64,000 nucleotides of DNA. Origin: Aquimarina megaterium XH134. GTDB taxonomy: Bacteria; Bacteroidota; Bacteroidia; Flavobacteriales; Flavobacteriaceae. The notes beneath the pieces are model-generated. The model was not told the DNA's origin. It saw only the letters and a program-made list of their open reading frames with translations, and searched no databases. The stretch lies in the NCBI RefSeq assembly GCF_000520975.1, contig NZ_JACB01000015.1, forward strand, positions 186,001 to 250,000. The letters are read 5' to 3'. Every line of letters begins with the position of its first letter. The stretch's first letter is position 1. A program made the translations under genes and the position numbers. Below, in pieces: positions 43,379-52,808 of the stretch.

Positions 43379-44341
43379 TTAAAACACATCTTTCAATAAT
43401 GCATTCAATTGTTCAAATTCTATTAAAAAGGCATCATGACCATGAACCGAGTTAATTATTTCATGAGTAACATTTTGTTTCACTCTTTTCAGCTTTTTAA
43501 ATGTAATCTTATCTTCTGCCGCTGTAAAAAACACATCAGAATCTACACTGATGATATGAATATTGGATTGGATTGATGCGGCTACTTCATTAAAATCTCC
43601 TCGTCCTTCGGTTATATCGATATTTGCCAGGATATGATTTAGTTCTTTGTATGCAGAAAGTGCAAATCTACCGTCTAGTTTTTCTCCATGATACAATAGC
43701 CAGCTTTCTATGTTATACATGTCTTTTTCATCATTATAAGTACGATTAAATTTTTGCTTAAATGATTCTGGGGATCTATAGATTAACATAGCATGTAATC
43801 TGGCATCACGAACGGGGTTTTTAGAATTTAATAAAATCTGTTCTTGTACCAAACAATTAGCCTTTAACCAATCTGTAGATTTCCAATCTGTAGCTACTGG
43901 AATTAAATGGGTAATTAAACTAGGATTAAGAGCTGCTAATTCCCATGCAATACCACCACCAACAGATCCTCCGATTACGGCATGTAGTTTATCAATTTTC
44001 AATAGTTTTAGCCCTTCAGAAAATATAACAGCAATATCTCGTGCATTAAATATTTTATACTCTTCGATTAAGTTTTCTTCTTTTCCATCATATCCATTTC
44101 CAGGAATATTAAAAGACAGAACAGTATATCTATTGGTATCTATACACTTATCTTTCCCTATCAAGCCGTTCCACCAACCATGCTCTCCACATACAGCAGA
44201 ATTGCCGGTAAGAGCATGGTTAACTAAAACAATTGGTGCCGTATAGAGAGGTTTCCCAAATACTTCGTATGTGAGATGAATCTGATCTATAGATTTTCCC
44301 TTTATCGTAGTGTAGTTTAAGATGTCTAATTCTTGAAGCAT
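43379..44341 (-). CDS. metX: Homoserine O-acetyltransferase (alpha/beta hydrolase fold)
   Basis: Acetylates homoserine with acetyl-CoA. The nucleophile elbow is GGSVGG (S126), with a later SVDSDVFF acid and HGHDAF histidine completing the triad. NHALTGNS and GWWNGLIG are MetX marks. It is shorter (320 residues) than many MetX proteins. Acetyl or succinyl preference cannot be read with certainty. Followed by thrA 13 nt downstream. Confidence 0.88.
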   Translation of the reverse strand: MLQELDILNYTTIKGKSIDQIHLTYEVFGKPLYTAPIVLVNHALTGNSAVCGEHGWWNGLIGKDKCIDTNRYTVLSFNIPGNGYDGKEENLIEEYKIFNARDIAVIFSEGLKLLKIDKLHAVIGGSVGGGIAWELAALNPSLITHLIPVATDWKSTDWLKANCLVQEQILLNSKNPVRDARLHAMLIYRSPESFKQKFNRTYNDEKDMYNIESWLLYHGEKLDGRFALSAYKELNHILANIDITEGRGDFNEVAASIQSNIHIISVDSDVFFTAAEDKITFKKLKRVKQNVTHEIINSVHGHDAFLIEFEQLNALLKDVF

Positions 44342-44422
44342 TATTTATAATTTCTTTGAGGTTATTTTGATACCCCGCATTATTATAAATCCTTATAAAA
44401 AGGATACCTATTTTTGGATCTT

Positions 44423-45709
44423 TTAAATTTTAACTTTTACTTTACTGAAAGCTTCTTTTAAATCTTCTTTTAGATCCTCAATATCTTCGAGTCCAACTGA
44501 TAACCGTATCAAATCCTGAGTTACCCCAGTAGATTCTTGCTGTGCAGAGTCTAGTTGCTGGTGCGTGGTACTAGCAGGATGTATGATTAAAGATTTAGAG
44601 TCTCCTATATTTGCCAGTAAAGAGAATATTTTTGTTTCATCTGCTACCGTTTTAGCCGAATCAAAACCACCTTTTATTCCAAAAGTGATGATCCCACTTT
44701 GCCCTTTTGGCAAGTATTCTTTAGCCAGTTCATAGTATGTGTCATTTTTGAGTCCCGGATACTTTACCCAACTTACCTCTTCTTGTTCTTCTAACCACTT
44801 AGCAAGCTGCAATGCACTTTCGCTATGTTTTTTTATTCTGATTTCTAAGGTTTCTAAACCTTGCAAAATCTGAAACGCATTAAATGGGCTTAGTGCTGCA
44901 CCATGATCTCGCAATCCTTCTATTCTTGCTTTTGCAATAAATGCTGCAGGTCCTAATGCATCATGATATACTAATCCGTGATATCCCGGAGAAGGCTCTG
45001 TAAACTCAGGAAACTTACCACTAGACCAATCAAAAGTCCCTGCATCGATAATCGCTCCTCCAAGTGATGTCCCATTACCGCTAATATATTTTGTAAGGGA
45101 ATGAATTACGATATTAGCCCCATACTCAATAGGATTAAGTAATGCTGGTGTAGCAACTGTATTATCGACTATTAAAGGTACTTTATAGGTTTTGGCTTCA
45201 GACGAAATTGCTTTTAAGTCTAATACATCTAGCTTTGGGTTTCCTAATGATTCTACAAAAAATGCACGTGTATTCTCTTGTACAGCATCTTTAAAATTAT
45301 TTGGGTCTGAAGGATCAACAAAAGTTGTTGTAATGCCAAATCTAGGTAATGTAACATTTAACAAGTTGTAGGTCCCGCCATACAAACTACTCGATGCCAC
45401 TATATGATCACCAGTTTTTAGTAAGGTTAACAAAGTTGTATTGATTGCTGCTGTCCCCGATGATGTTACTACTGCTGCAATACCTCCTTCTAATGCTGCA
45501 AGGCGTTGTTCTAGGATATCATTTGTTGGATTATTTAATCTCGTATAAATAAATCCTGTTTCGGACAAGTTAAATAGATTGGCCGCATGATCAGAATTAT
45601 TAAAAACATATGATGTTGTTTGATAAATTGGTACAGCTCTTGTCCCACCATTGGCAGATACATCATGACCCGCATGCAAAGCTCCTGTTGCAAATTTTTG
45701 TGTACTCAT
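44423..45709 (-). CDS. metY: O-acetylhomoserine sulfhydrylase
   Basis: PLP enzyme that adds sulfide to O-acetylhomoserine to give homocysteine. The PLP lysine is K207 in IHSLTKYISGNG, and the extra loop (GLVYHDALGPAAFIAKAR) distinguishes the 420-430-residue MetY group from MetZ. First gene after the second SAM-I riboswitch. Confidence 0.92.
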   Translation of the reverse strand: MSTQKFATGALHAGHDVSANGGTRAVPIYQTTSYVFNNSDHAANLFNLSETGFIYTRLNNPTNDILEQRLAALEGGIAAVVTSSGTAAINTTLLTLLKTGDHIVASSSLYGGTYNLLNVTLPRFGITTTFVDPSDPNNFKDAVQENTRAFFVESLGNPKLDVLDLKAISSEAKTYKVPLIVDNTVATPALLNPIEYGANIVIHSLTKYISGNGTSLGGAIIDAGTFDWSSGKFPEFTEPSPGYHGLVYHDALGPAAFIAKARIEGLRDHGAALSPFNAFQILQGLETLEIRIKKHSESALQLAKWLEEQEEVSWVKYPGLKNDTYYELAKEYLPKGQSGIITFGIKGGFDSAKTVADETKIFSLLANIGDSKSLIIHPASTTHQQLDSAQQESTGVTQDLIRLSVGLEDIEDLKEDLKEAFSKVKVKI

Positions 45710-45826
45710 AATTTTCTATTTTAAATTTTAAATAAAATTCAAATACATCAAACACTCATTTATAGTGTATGTAAATAGAAAATTAAAAAGAAAGGAAAGA
45801 CAATTACAGAAATGATAATTGTATCG

Positions 45827-45933
45827 AGTTATCTTCTCCCGCTTAATCGGGATAGAATTTAGCACCTTCTTTAATAAATCAAAGGGTTGCTAAGGTTTCA
45901 CAGGGTCTATTCCCTCCACCTTTCTTAATAACT
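45827..45933 (-). ncRNA. SAM-I (S-box) riboswitch before metY
   Basis: Minus strand: closing helix AGTTAT/ATAACT, then AAAGGTGGAGGGA, ACCCTGTGAAACC, TTAGCAACC, a variable arm and AAGGTGCTAAATT. These are the same S-box blocks as at 24648-24748, with a different variable arm. Expected to repress metY-metX-thrA-osmC-metZ when SAM is high. Confidence 0.93.
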
Positions 45934-45961
45934 TACTAATATGTATAAGAAACTTCGGGAA

Positions 45962-45989
45962 CAAATCTAGTAATTATTTTTTAATCAAA
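45962..45989 (-). promoter_or_regulatory. Promoter of the metY operon
   Basis: Minus strand TTTG (45989-45986) and TAGATTTG (45969-45962), 16 nt apart. Transcription would begin about 20-25 nt before the riboswitch helix. Confidence 0.6.
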
Positions 45990-46096
45990 TCATTTTTCCT
46001 TCGAAAATTATTTGATTAAAATTGACCTCCTAAAAATAATCTTCATTAAAGAAAATTAATGATACGTTAAATGCTTTTAAGTATTATCATTTTTTT

Positions 46097-46104
46097 TACC
46101 TTTG
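46097..46104 (+). promoter_or_regulatory. -7 box of metK
   Basis: TACCTTTG fits TAnnTTTG. The transcript would start near 46110, directly at the 5' end of the SAM-II-like element. Confidence 0.6.
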
Positions 46105-46116
46105 CCAAAATATTTT

Positions 46117-46190
46117 CGGGGAAAGATTTGACTGATTGCAACCCAAATACTGAAATAATTTTTTCACAGTATAAAAAAATGCTAAAGCAG
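46117..46190 (+). ncRNA. SAM-II-like riboswitch before metK
   Basis: Contains GATTTGACTGATTGCAAC followed downstream by GCTAAAG, the two most conserved strings of SAM-II (metA/SAM-alpha) aptamers, in the right order, between the promoter and metK. P1 would be GGG (46119-46121) with CCC (46142-46144), possibly extended by TATTT/AAATA across a bulge. An extra hairpin ATACTG/CAGTAT separates the halves. I could not pair the pseudoknot stem convincingly, so the assignment is probable, not certain. Confidence 0.6.
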
Positions 46191-46263
46191 TTCGATTAAG
46201 ATGTTCTGTCGAAAGCTTCACATTGCAATTACGTCTAAGTATTTTCTCTTAAAACAATAAAGA

Positions 46264-47520
46264 ATGGCATATTTATTTACTTCAGAAAGTGTATCTGAAG
46301 GACACCCAGATAAAGTAGCAGATCAGATAAGTGATGCATTATTAGATAACTTTTTAGCTTTTGATGCTGACTCTAAAGTAGCCTGTGAAACGCTTGTAAC
46401 TACCGGTCAGGTAGTACTCGCCGGAGAAGTAAAATCAAAAACATATCTCGATGTACAACATATAGCAAGAGATGTCATCAATACAATTGGTTACACCAAA
46501 GGCGCATACCAATTTAGTGGTGATTCTTGTGGAGTAATCTCTCTTATTCATGAACAATCGCAAGATATAAATCAAGGGGTTGATCGTGAGAATAAAGAAG
46601 AGCAAGGTGCTGGTGACCAAGGAATGATGTTTGGATATGCAACCAAAGAAACTGCTAATTACATGCCTTTGGCTCTTGATATTTCTCATAAAATATTAAT
46701 TGAATTAGCCAAACTAAGACGTGAAGGTGTAGAAATCCCTTATTTACGTCCTGATTCTAAAAGCCAGGTAACTATCGAATATAACGATGATAATGTACCT
46801 CAACGTATTGTTGCTATTGTCGTATCTACACAGCATGATGATTTTGATAGCAATGATGATGTAATGCTAAGTAAAATAAAAAATGATATCATTTCTATTT
46901 TAATGCCTAGAGTAATTGCTCAATTACCTAGTTATATTCAACAATTATTTAATGATCAGATCACATATCACATTAACCCAACCGGAAAATTTGTGATTGG
47001 TGGTCCTCATGGAGATACCGGTCTTACCGGAAGAAAAATTATAGTCGACACCTATGGTGGTAAAGGTGCTCACGGTGGAGGTGCTTTTTCGGGTAAAGAT
47101 CCAAGTAAAGTAGATCGTTCTGCTGCATATGCATCAAGACATATTGCCAAAAATCTTGTAGCTGCAGGAGTAGCGAATGAAGTATTGGTACAGGTATCTT
47201 ATGCAATTGGTGTTGTTGAACCTACTTCTATTTTTGTAGATACTTACGGAAGTAGCTCTCTTGGATTAACCGATGGTGAAATTGCAGAAACAGTAGGTAA
47301 AATCTTTGATATGCGTCCAGCTGCTATCGAGAAACGTCTTAAATTACGTAATCCTATCTACCAGGAAACAGCTGCCTATGGTCATATGGGTAAAGAACCG
47401 CAAATGATTACTAAGGTTTTTGAAAGTCCTTATTCTGGCAAAATTGAAAAGGAAGTAGAGCTATTTACCTGGGAGAAACTTGACTATGTAGAAGCTGTTA
47501 AAAAAGCTTTTAATATCTAG
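46264..47520 (+). CDS. metK: S-adenosylmethionine synthetase
   Basis: Makes SAM from methionine and [24 protein letters not shown] at the N terminus, [12 protein letters not shown] and [19 protein letters not shown] are the family signatures; 418 residues. Divergent from the metY operon. Its product is the ligand of both riboswitch types around it. Confidence 0.96.
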   Translation: MAYLFTSESVSEGHPDKVADQISDALLDNFLAFDADSKVACETLVTTGQVVLAGEVKSKTYLDVQHIARDVINTIGYTKGAYQFSGDSCGVISLIHEQSQDINQGVDRENKEEQGAGDQGMMFGYATKETANYMPLALDISHKILIELAKLRREGVEIPYLRPDSKSQVTIEYNDDNVPQRIVAIVVSTQHDDFDSNDDVMLSKIKNDIISILMPRVIAQLPSYIQQLFNDQITYHINPTGKFVIGGPHGDTGLTGRKIIVDTYGGKGAHGGGAFSGKDPSKVDRSAAYASRHIAKNLVAAGVANEVLVQVSYAIGVVEPTSIFVDTYGSSSLGLTDGEIAETVGKIFDMRPAAIEKRLKLRNPIYQETAAYGHMGKEPQMITKVFESPYSGKIEKEVELFTWEKLDYVEAVKKAFNI

Positions 47521-47554
47521 TTTTTATCTGGTTTTATAGTTATTCATCGAAAAA

Positions 47555-47592
47555 TTAGGTGAAGCCCTGAAAAAATGAGGTTTTACCGTATT
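47555..47592 (+). promoter_or_regulatory. Conserved upstream box A
   Basis: TTAGGTGAAG-CCCTG, then ATGAGGTTTTACCGTA. It aligns with box B at 48421-48462, which lies before the paralogous gene. Likely a shared operator. Confidence 0.45.
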
Positions 47593-47736
47593 ATGAAATC
47601 AAGTATTATCATTACATTTATCCCGTTAATATAATGAGGTACATAAACATATCTATTTTGGAGGGAAAATAATTTCGATATGTTTTTTAAAAATTTTAGT
47701 GTACCGCTATTAATTAATACATTTAAATTTAGGGAA

Positions 47737-48102
47737 ATGAAATTAAAATTTGCATTACATATCGCTTTTCTATTAGTGTTTGGTATGTCTTTTGGTCAGG
47801 ATTTTGAAAATGATTTGACTTCAGTAAAGTCTATTGATAATCAAATTCAGGAAGAGCAATATAGTACTGATGAAATTGCTATGACAGATCGTTTGGTAAT
47901 ACATGCTCCTATAAAAATGAAGGATCAGGATTTTTATAGTAAAAAAGAGTGGCGAAAAATCAAAAAACAACTCAAAAAAAATAAAAGAAGAGCTTCTAAT
48001 GCAAAACATAGTATCTACGCTTCAAAGGTTATGGATACTATATATATAGATATTCCGGCATATAATATAGGTAGTGGTCAATCTCGTTTATCGGGCTGGT
48101 AG
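47737..48102 (+). CDS. Small secreted SRLSGW-family protein, copy 1
   Basis: 121 residues. Sec signal MKLKFALHIAFLLVFGMSFGQ, an acidic variable middle, and a basic C-terminal third (KKEWRKIKKQLKKNKRRAS, then YASKVMDTIYIDIP) ending SRLSGW. I do not recognise the family. The start at 47737 places the signal peptide first. The paralogue lies 500 bp downstream. Confidence 0.7.
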   Translation: MKLKFALHIAFLLVFGMSFGQDFENDLTSVKSIDNQIQEEQYSTDEIAMTDRLVIHAPIKMKDQDFYSKKEWRKIKKQLKKNKRRASNAKHSIYASKVMDTIYIDIPAYNIGSGQSRLSGW

Positions 48103-48228
48103 ACTTACATAATTAGATCTAAAATATGTTAAAAGAAAATAACTTATTTCACTTTAATTAATTTAATAGTTATTTCTTTTTTGTCTAACATTTGACGTTT
48201 TTCACCATTTTGTGAAATAAAAAACAGG

Positions 48229-48275
48229 CTGATTTTCTTGAAAAAAGCATTATTTTCAAGAAAATCAGTTTTTTT
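48229..48275 (+). terminator. Terminator of SRLSGW copy 1
   Basis: A 16-bp perfect stem CTGATTTTCTTGAAAA (48229-48244) with its complement (48253-48268), followed by seven T. Confidence 0.85.
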
Positions 48276-48420
48276 ATTCGATATTCCAAAATAGCTTTCA
48301 CCCCTTATTATCACTTGATTAACTCGACATTTTATGTTTTTTACAAGAAAAAAATAAAAAAAAAATTTCGGTTAATATTTAGAAAAAAATACGAGTAACC
48401 ACAGTGCTTCTCAGTGCTTT

Positions 48421-48462
48421 TTAGGGGAAAAATCCCTGTACTATATTGCGGTTTTTCCGTAG
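48421..48462 (+). promoter_or_regulatory. Conserved upstream box B
   Basis: TTAGGGGAAAAATCCCTG, then ATTGCGGTTTTTCCGTAG. The first part is a near-palindrome (AGGGGA...TCCCT). It matches box A upstream of the paralogue. Confidence 0.45.
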
Positions 48463-48606
48463 TCAAAATTGAACTAGTATAGCTATCTTAGTAACTGAAG
48501 ATCAGATATTTATTTAATATCCAGATTGTAAAAATTAATCTTATTTAAACTTATAAATAACTTCAATTTTATACTTATGATTACTAACCCCCCAAAATCT
48601 AAAAAA

Positions 48607-48966
48607 ATGAAAATGAAAATTGCTATGACTACAGTACTATTACTATGTATATCGTATTCATCGATAGGACAAAGTAACACAACTGATTTCAAATCTATTA
48701 CTATTACTACTACCAATAATACATTACAAAAACAAGCCTCCTCATATACTATTAACTCGGCAGAGGCAAATAAAAATGTAGCTCAGCAATCAAAAAACAC
48801 TACTATTTATAGTGAAAAGAAGTGGAAAAAAATAAGAAAGCAAATTGAAAAGAATAAAAAAAGAGCTTCTAAATATAAAAGCAGTGTTTATGCTTCAAAA
48901 AAAATAGACACTATATACTTAGACATTCCTTCTAACAGTGGAAAATCTCGCTTATCGGGATGGTAA
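48607..48966 (+). CDS. Small secreted SRLSGW-family protein, copy 2
   Basis: 119 residues from the ATG at 48607. Signal MKMKIAMTTVLLLCISYSSIGQ, a Ser/Thr/Asn-rich variable middle, then the same C-terminal block as copy 1 (EKKWKKIRKQIEKNKKRAS, YASKKIDTIYLDIP, SRLSGW). The strong conservation of the basic segment and the tail, against a free middle, marks the tail as the functional part. Unknown function. Confidence 0.7.
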   Translation: MKMKIAMTTVLLLCISYSSIGQSNTTDFKSITITTTNNTLQKQASSYTINSAEANKNVAQQSKNTTIYSEKKWKKIRKQIEKNKKRASKYKSSVYASKKIDTIYLDIPSNSGKSRLSGW

Positions 48967-48974
48967 AAAAATAT

Positions 48975-49002
48975 AAAAAACCGCTCAATGAGCGGTTTTT
49001 TT
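48975..49002. terminator. Bidirectional terminator
   Basis: AAAAAACCGCT-caatg-AGCGGTTTTTTT between convergent SRLSGW copy 2 and the DoxX gene. Confidence 0.85.
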
Positions 49003-49044
49003 ATTTTCGAAATGCACTAAACTCCTTATTTTATTTTTATAATT

Positions 49045-49467
49045 TCATTGTTCCATTTTTAGATAATAATCTACAGAATGTTTCCCCGAACCGTAAAACA
49101 AGAAAAATACACATAATAACAAAATTATACTGGCAATAACCAGGTTTGCCACATTCATCTCTCCTACAAAATTGATAAGAACTGCACCAATTAATAATGG
49201 AAGTTGCGCCGTAACCGACCATCGAGTAAGTAATCCAAAAGAAATAAGTAAACCTCCTATTAAATGTGCTGGAGCTACATAATGAATTATAATCATAGCA
49301 CCAGCAAGGTTTTGAACAGGTTTAATAAGATCTACCAGAATCTGGCTATTACTAATAAAATTTATTCCTTTTATAAATAAGAAAACTCCTAATGCAATTC
49401 TTAACAAATCTAACGGATAATACGTATGTGCATTAGCCCATTTGTTTAATGATTTTATTGTTGGCAT
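49045..49467 (-). CDS. DoxX-family membrane protein
   Basis: 140 residues with four membrane helices (LLRIALGVFLFIKGINFI; HLIGGLLISFGLLTRW; LLIGAVLINFV; IILLLCVFFLFYG), the DoxX/SURF4-like pattern. Members are linked to redox or thiosulfate-quinone chemistry in some organisms, but most are uncharacterised. Monocistronic. Confidence 0.82.
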   Translation of the reverse strand: MPTIKSLNKWANAHTYYPLDLLRIALGVFLFIKGINFISNSQILVDLIKPVQNLAGAMIIIHYVAPAHLIGGLLISFGLLTRWSVTAQLPLLIGAVLINFVGEMNVANLVIASIILLLCVFFLFYGSGKHSVDYYLKMEQ

Positions 49468-49649
49468 GACAAAATGAGTATTGATTAGACCAACATAAGA
49501 TACTGATTATTAGAACAATAAAAAAATATAGGTTGAATTCTTTTTTAAAAGAAACCTTTCACTGAAAACAGGGTAATTCTTTTTCGTATAACGCTATAGT
49601 TTCGTCATAAAATATAACATATAATATTAACATAAAACATCTTAAAAGT

Positions 49650-50798
49650 ATGACTACAATCAAAAAAATAGCATTGCTATCCATGGCATTAACTACTGTT
49701 TTTTTTACCTCTTGTGAGAAAGAAGAGTTTCAAGTGGATTCGATTGAAAAATCCTTATTAGAACCAACACCCATAGCTTTTGAGAAGCTAGAAAGCAAAA
49801 CAAGATCAGTATCAACATTGGTACAAGCAAAATCAGAAACTATAATTACTTGGACAGCTACTGATGGGTATTATTATGAAAAAATAGGAAATACCATATA
49901 TGGAAACCCAAACACTGGAGATACTGAAAAATATAATCTTCAATATGAAGGTATTAATTTCACATACATATCAAGTATTTCTAGTGGTCGGTATATTGCC
50001 TTACCAAATTCAGGAATCAACACCTTAAGAACTTCTTATGTGTATGATTTTACAAAACAATCCTGGATAGCTGACAAACAGTTTAGATATTCAATACAAA
50101 AATCTGATGATGATTTTAGAATATATTACAGCAATATCGATGAAGATAGAATTAGATTTGGTTGGTATATTGGCTCATCATCAACATATGCTGATTATAG
50201 ATATGATATTTTTGTAGATGGAGTAAAAATTAAAGAAAATCATACTTTTTCTGCTGCTGGACATTACTTTAGCATTAATTCTCTAAAAGAAAACACTACT
50301 TATTCTATAAAAATTGTAGCAAAAGATCAAGGTAATGACGCTAAATTAAAGATCAAGAACTTTTCTGTAAAAACTCCTAAAAAGATTTTAATATCAGATT
50401 TTGATTTTAAAGTAAGTAATATTACAAAACGTAGTGTAACTCTTTCTTGGACAATCCCAGACATTACTCATTCTTCGGCAGCAGTTGAAAAATTTTCATT
50501 AGCTTTTGGATCCAACATATTAAGCGCATTTTTAGGAAACACTGTTGGTGTAGATACAGAGGTGATTATTAATTTTACATTTAATGAGAGTGGAGAAATC
50601 ACTGGGTTTATTTCCCCTGAGACCGTTGGCCATGGTTCTTCTACTCCCGGTTATACTCAGGTTTTTTCTAAACCAATACCAAAATCAACACTATTAACTA
50701 TGAATGTAACCGCTATAGTTCCTAGCAATAATCCTGACGAACCTTATTATACAGAATATAAAAGGGTTATAGCAGATCCGATTCAGCTATTACAATAA
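49650..50798 (+). CDS. Secreted lipoprotein with FN3-like domains
   Basis: 382 residues: lipobox FFTSC, a unique N-terminal region (about 60-140), and two beta-sandwich stretches that resemble fibronectin type III. One lies around 155-240 (INSLKENTTYSIKIVAKDQG) and one around 250-380 (NITKRSVTLSWTIPD). Function unknown; the architecture suggests binding at the surface. No catalytic motif. Confidence 0.7.
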   Translation: MTTIKKIALLSMALTTVFFTSCEKEEFQVDSIEKSLLEPTPIAFEKLESKTRSVSTLVQAKSETIITWTATDGYYYEKIGNTIYGNPNTGDTEKYNLQYEGINFTYISSISSGRYIALPNSGINTLRTSYVYDFTKQSWIADKQFRYSIQKSDDDFRIYYSNIDEDRIRFGWYIGSSSTYADYRYDIFVDGVKIKENHTFSAAGHYFSINSLKENTTYSIKIVAKDQGNDAKLKIKNFSVKTPKKILISDFDFKVSNITKRSVTLSWTIPDITHSSAAVEKFSLAFGSNILSAFLGNTVGVDTEVIINFTFNESGEITGFISPETVGHGSSTPGYTQVFSKPIPKSTLLTMNVTAIVPSNNPDEPYYTEYKRVIADPIQLLQ

Positions 50799-50831
50799 TA
50801 ATATATGTAAACATATTCTATAATAAAAGCA

Positions 50832-50872
50832 AAAAAACCTCGAATTGTAAAAGATACAATTCGAGGTTTTTT
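50832..50872. terminator. Bidirectional terminator
   Basis: An 18-bp perfect stem AAAAAACCTCGAATTGTA and its complement, 5-nt loop, between the convergent FN3-like and acyltransferase genes. Confidence 0.88.
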
Positions 50873-50991
50873 AATGAAGAGTACAACTACACTCCCGACA
50901 AGAGCGCTATACTCAAAATCTAGTAACAAAGCTAAACTACATAACTTCGAAGCGCCGATATGCAGCTCATTGAAACTATCTCTATATAATA

Positions 50992-52176
50992 CTATCGTCT
51001 CGTATATTTAATATTTCGATATGTACGAATAATAGTATTTTTAAATAGCATAAAAGCTTCTGGTAAGATCATTTTCATCTTCCGGTTTGCCAAATTAAGT
51101 ACATTGTTCGTTTGAAGCTTCAGTTCTTCTTCATATTTATAATAATACAAAACTGCTGCACATATACTAATTATAAACAATAATGCTCCTGTAAACGTTT
51201 GTACCGGCGTTAAACTGTGATAAAAAAAGCGACTAAGTCCCAGTCCGAACCAACTTCCGTAAAGCACAAAAAAGTGAACTATATAGATTGATAGTGTTCT
51301 CCCTCCTATTTTAGTTATCATCTGATTTGTAACATAGTTTTTCATCAAAATAAATACAGAAAAAAGGATACACACATTTCCTAATCTTATAAATAAGAAG
51401 TTGTTATACGCTACTGATTTAAAAATACCAATATCTGTTATACTATAAATCACCATTAGTATAGTTGAAGAATAAAACACCAATAACAGCCCTACGAATA
51501 AAAGTGTGATAATAGCATGAGGGTAAAACATTTTTTGTTTTCCGTATTTTAAAAACAGGTTAGCCATAAAACTACCAATACATACATATCCAAACCAGGG
51601 CAATAATGTAAAAATAGAACCATTTCTATTTGTAAAATAATTTGCAACTGTTTGTGGTAAAAACTCTAGTATACAGCTACCATACATGGGCTGCAAAAGA
51701 AAAATAATCACTCCAATACTTAACATTACATTTTGAAACCAAGTTTCATTAATTCGACACAAAACAAGATATATCCCTATCAACAGCAACAATGATGTAC
51801 CTATACATTGCAATACATCTACATAGAAAAACGAAGGGTTTACTTTTCCTGCAAAAACTTCATAAAAGCTTAATCGCAATAAATATCCCCAAAAAATAAC
51901 TTTAACAGCACGCTTTACGCCTTTTAAAACTCTTGGATTATCTATTCCTTTTGTATTTTGTTTTAGTAGTAAATACGTAAAAATAAAGCCTGTTATCGTA
52001 AAAAATGTAGGAGCAGTCATGCCTCTAAAATATTCCCAGGTCGCGTATACAATATTATTTTTATCTCTATATACATCTCCTAAAAGAGAATGCACAAAAT
52101 GTCCTTGAAGCATCATAAGGATTGCAAATGCCCGAATTGCATCAAGAAAATGCAATCGACTAGTACGTTTAGTCAT
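50992..52176 (-). CDS. Membrane acyltransferase-like protein (HGSNAT/DUF1624 type)
   Basis: Ten or more membrane helices. The start LHFLDAIRAFAILMMLQGHFVHSL and FRGMTAPTFFTITGFIFTYLL match the heparan-alpha-glucosaminide N-acetyltransferase catalytic-domain family. The substrate is unknown. A second member of this broad superfamily is at 27103-28275. Monocistronic. Confidence 0.8.
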   Translation of the reverse strand: MTKRTSRLHFLDAIRAFAILMMLQGHFVHSLLGDVYRDKNNIVYATWEYFRGMTAPTFFTITGFIFTYLLLKQNTKGIDNPRVLKGVKRAVKVIFWGYLLRLSFYEVFAGKVNPSFFYVDVLQCIGTSLLLLIGIYLVLCRINETWFQNVMLSIGVIIFLLQPMYGSCILEFLPQTVANYFTNRNGSIFTLLPWFGYVCIGSFMANLFLKYGKQKMFYPHAIITLLFVGLLLVFYSSTILMVIYSITDIGIFKSVAYNNFLFIRLGNVCILFSVFILMKNYVTNQMITKIGGRTLSIYIVHFFVLYGSWFGLGLSRFFYHSLTPVQTFTGALLFIISICAAVLYYYKYEEELKLQTNNVLNLANRKMKMILPEAFMLFKNTIIRTYRNIKYTRR

Positions 52177-52388
52177 TATTGTGGTTTGGTTAGGTTGTTC
52201 CCAAAAAACGAGTTTTTGGGTTTTATTATTGCTTAAAAAAGCGCAAATCTAGGTAATTTTTATCGGTTTCTGTATTGATTTTAAGGCATTTACTCGTCTA
52301 AGCTCTTAATATGCCTGGGATTTCATATAAAGAAAGCTAGATTTTGGCACCTTTATTGGTGTTTTTTAGTAAACAAAAACTATACTTT

Positions 52389-52730
52389 ATGAAAACTGAT
52401 ACTTATACCAAGGCAATAATCACAATTATTGCTATCTGTCTCGTTATTATTGTAATAAGAGATATAGATATTTTTCCAAAAGCATATGCAAATAATACTC
52501 CCAAAACAAACTATGGGTTAATCCCTATTAATGATGATGGATCAATAACGGTTCGGCTAAGCAGTACCGATGAGATTGATGTAAATATTAAAAACATTGA
52601 TACTTATGATAAGCTTAAAATAGATCTTAACAGTATTAGTACACAAGACGAATTGGATATTAATATTGATGAAATTGGTGGAAGTTATGTATCTAGTGGA
52701 GGCCCAATCAAGGTAAAACTACAAAATTAG
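52389..52730 (+). CDS. Single-helix membrane-anchored protein, unknown
   Basis: 113 residues from the ATG at 52389 (MKTDTYTKAIITIIAICLVIIVIRD). One N-terminal membrane helix (about 8-24) is followed by an acidic, Asp/Asn/Ile-rich domain (IDVNIKNID, LKIDLNSIS, LDINIDEIG), a three-fold imperfect repeat. I start here because the helix then sits at the N terminus. Unknown function. Confidence 0.6.
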   Translation: MKTDTYTKAIITIIAICLVIIVIRDIDIFPKAYANNTPKTNYGLIPINDDGSITVRLSSTDEIDVNIKNIDTYDKLKIDLNSISTQDELDINIDEIGGSYVSSGGPIKVKLQN

Positions 52731-52808
52731 CCCCCAGAAATAAATAATGTATATTCCTGGAGACATTTATATTGAATATTGGGCTAACTCAAGTATTGTA
52801 GTAGGTTA

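Larger units (their letters stand above)
48103..48606. other. 504-bp gap between the SRLSGW paralogues
   Basis: Holds the terminator of copy 1 (48229-48275) and the upstream box B of copy 2 (48421-48462), listed separately. Otherwise AT-rich with no supportable ORF. Confidence 0.5.

Noticed and set aside
47593..47634. A 13-codon ORF (MKSSIIITFIPLI) after upstream box A as a possible leader peptide
   Set aside because: No matching ORF follows box B before the paralogous gene, and no terminator follows it.
52727..52791. TTAGCCC ... GGGCTAA inverted repeat after the small membrane protein
   Set aside because: The arms are 7 bp with a loop of about 50 nt and no T run, so it is not a credible terminator or attachment site.
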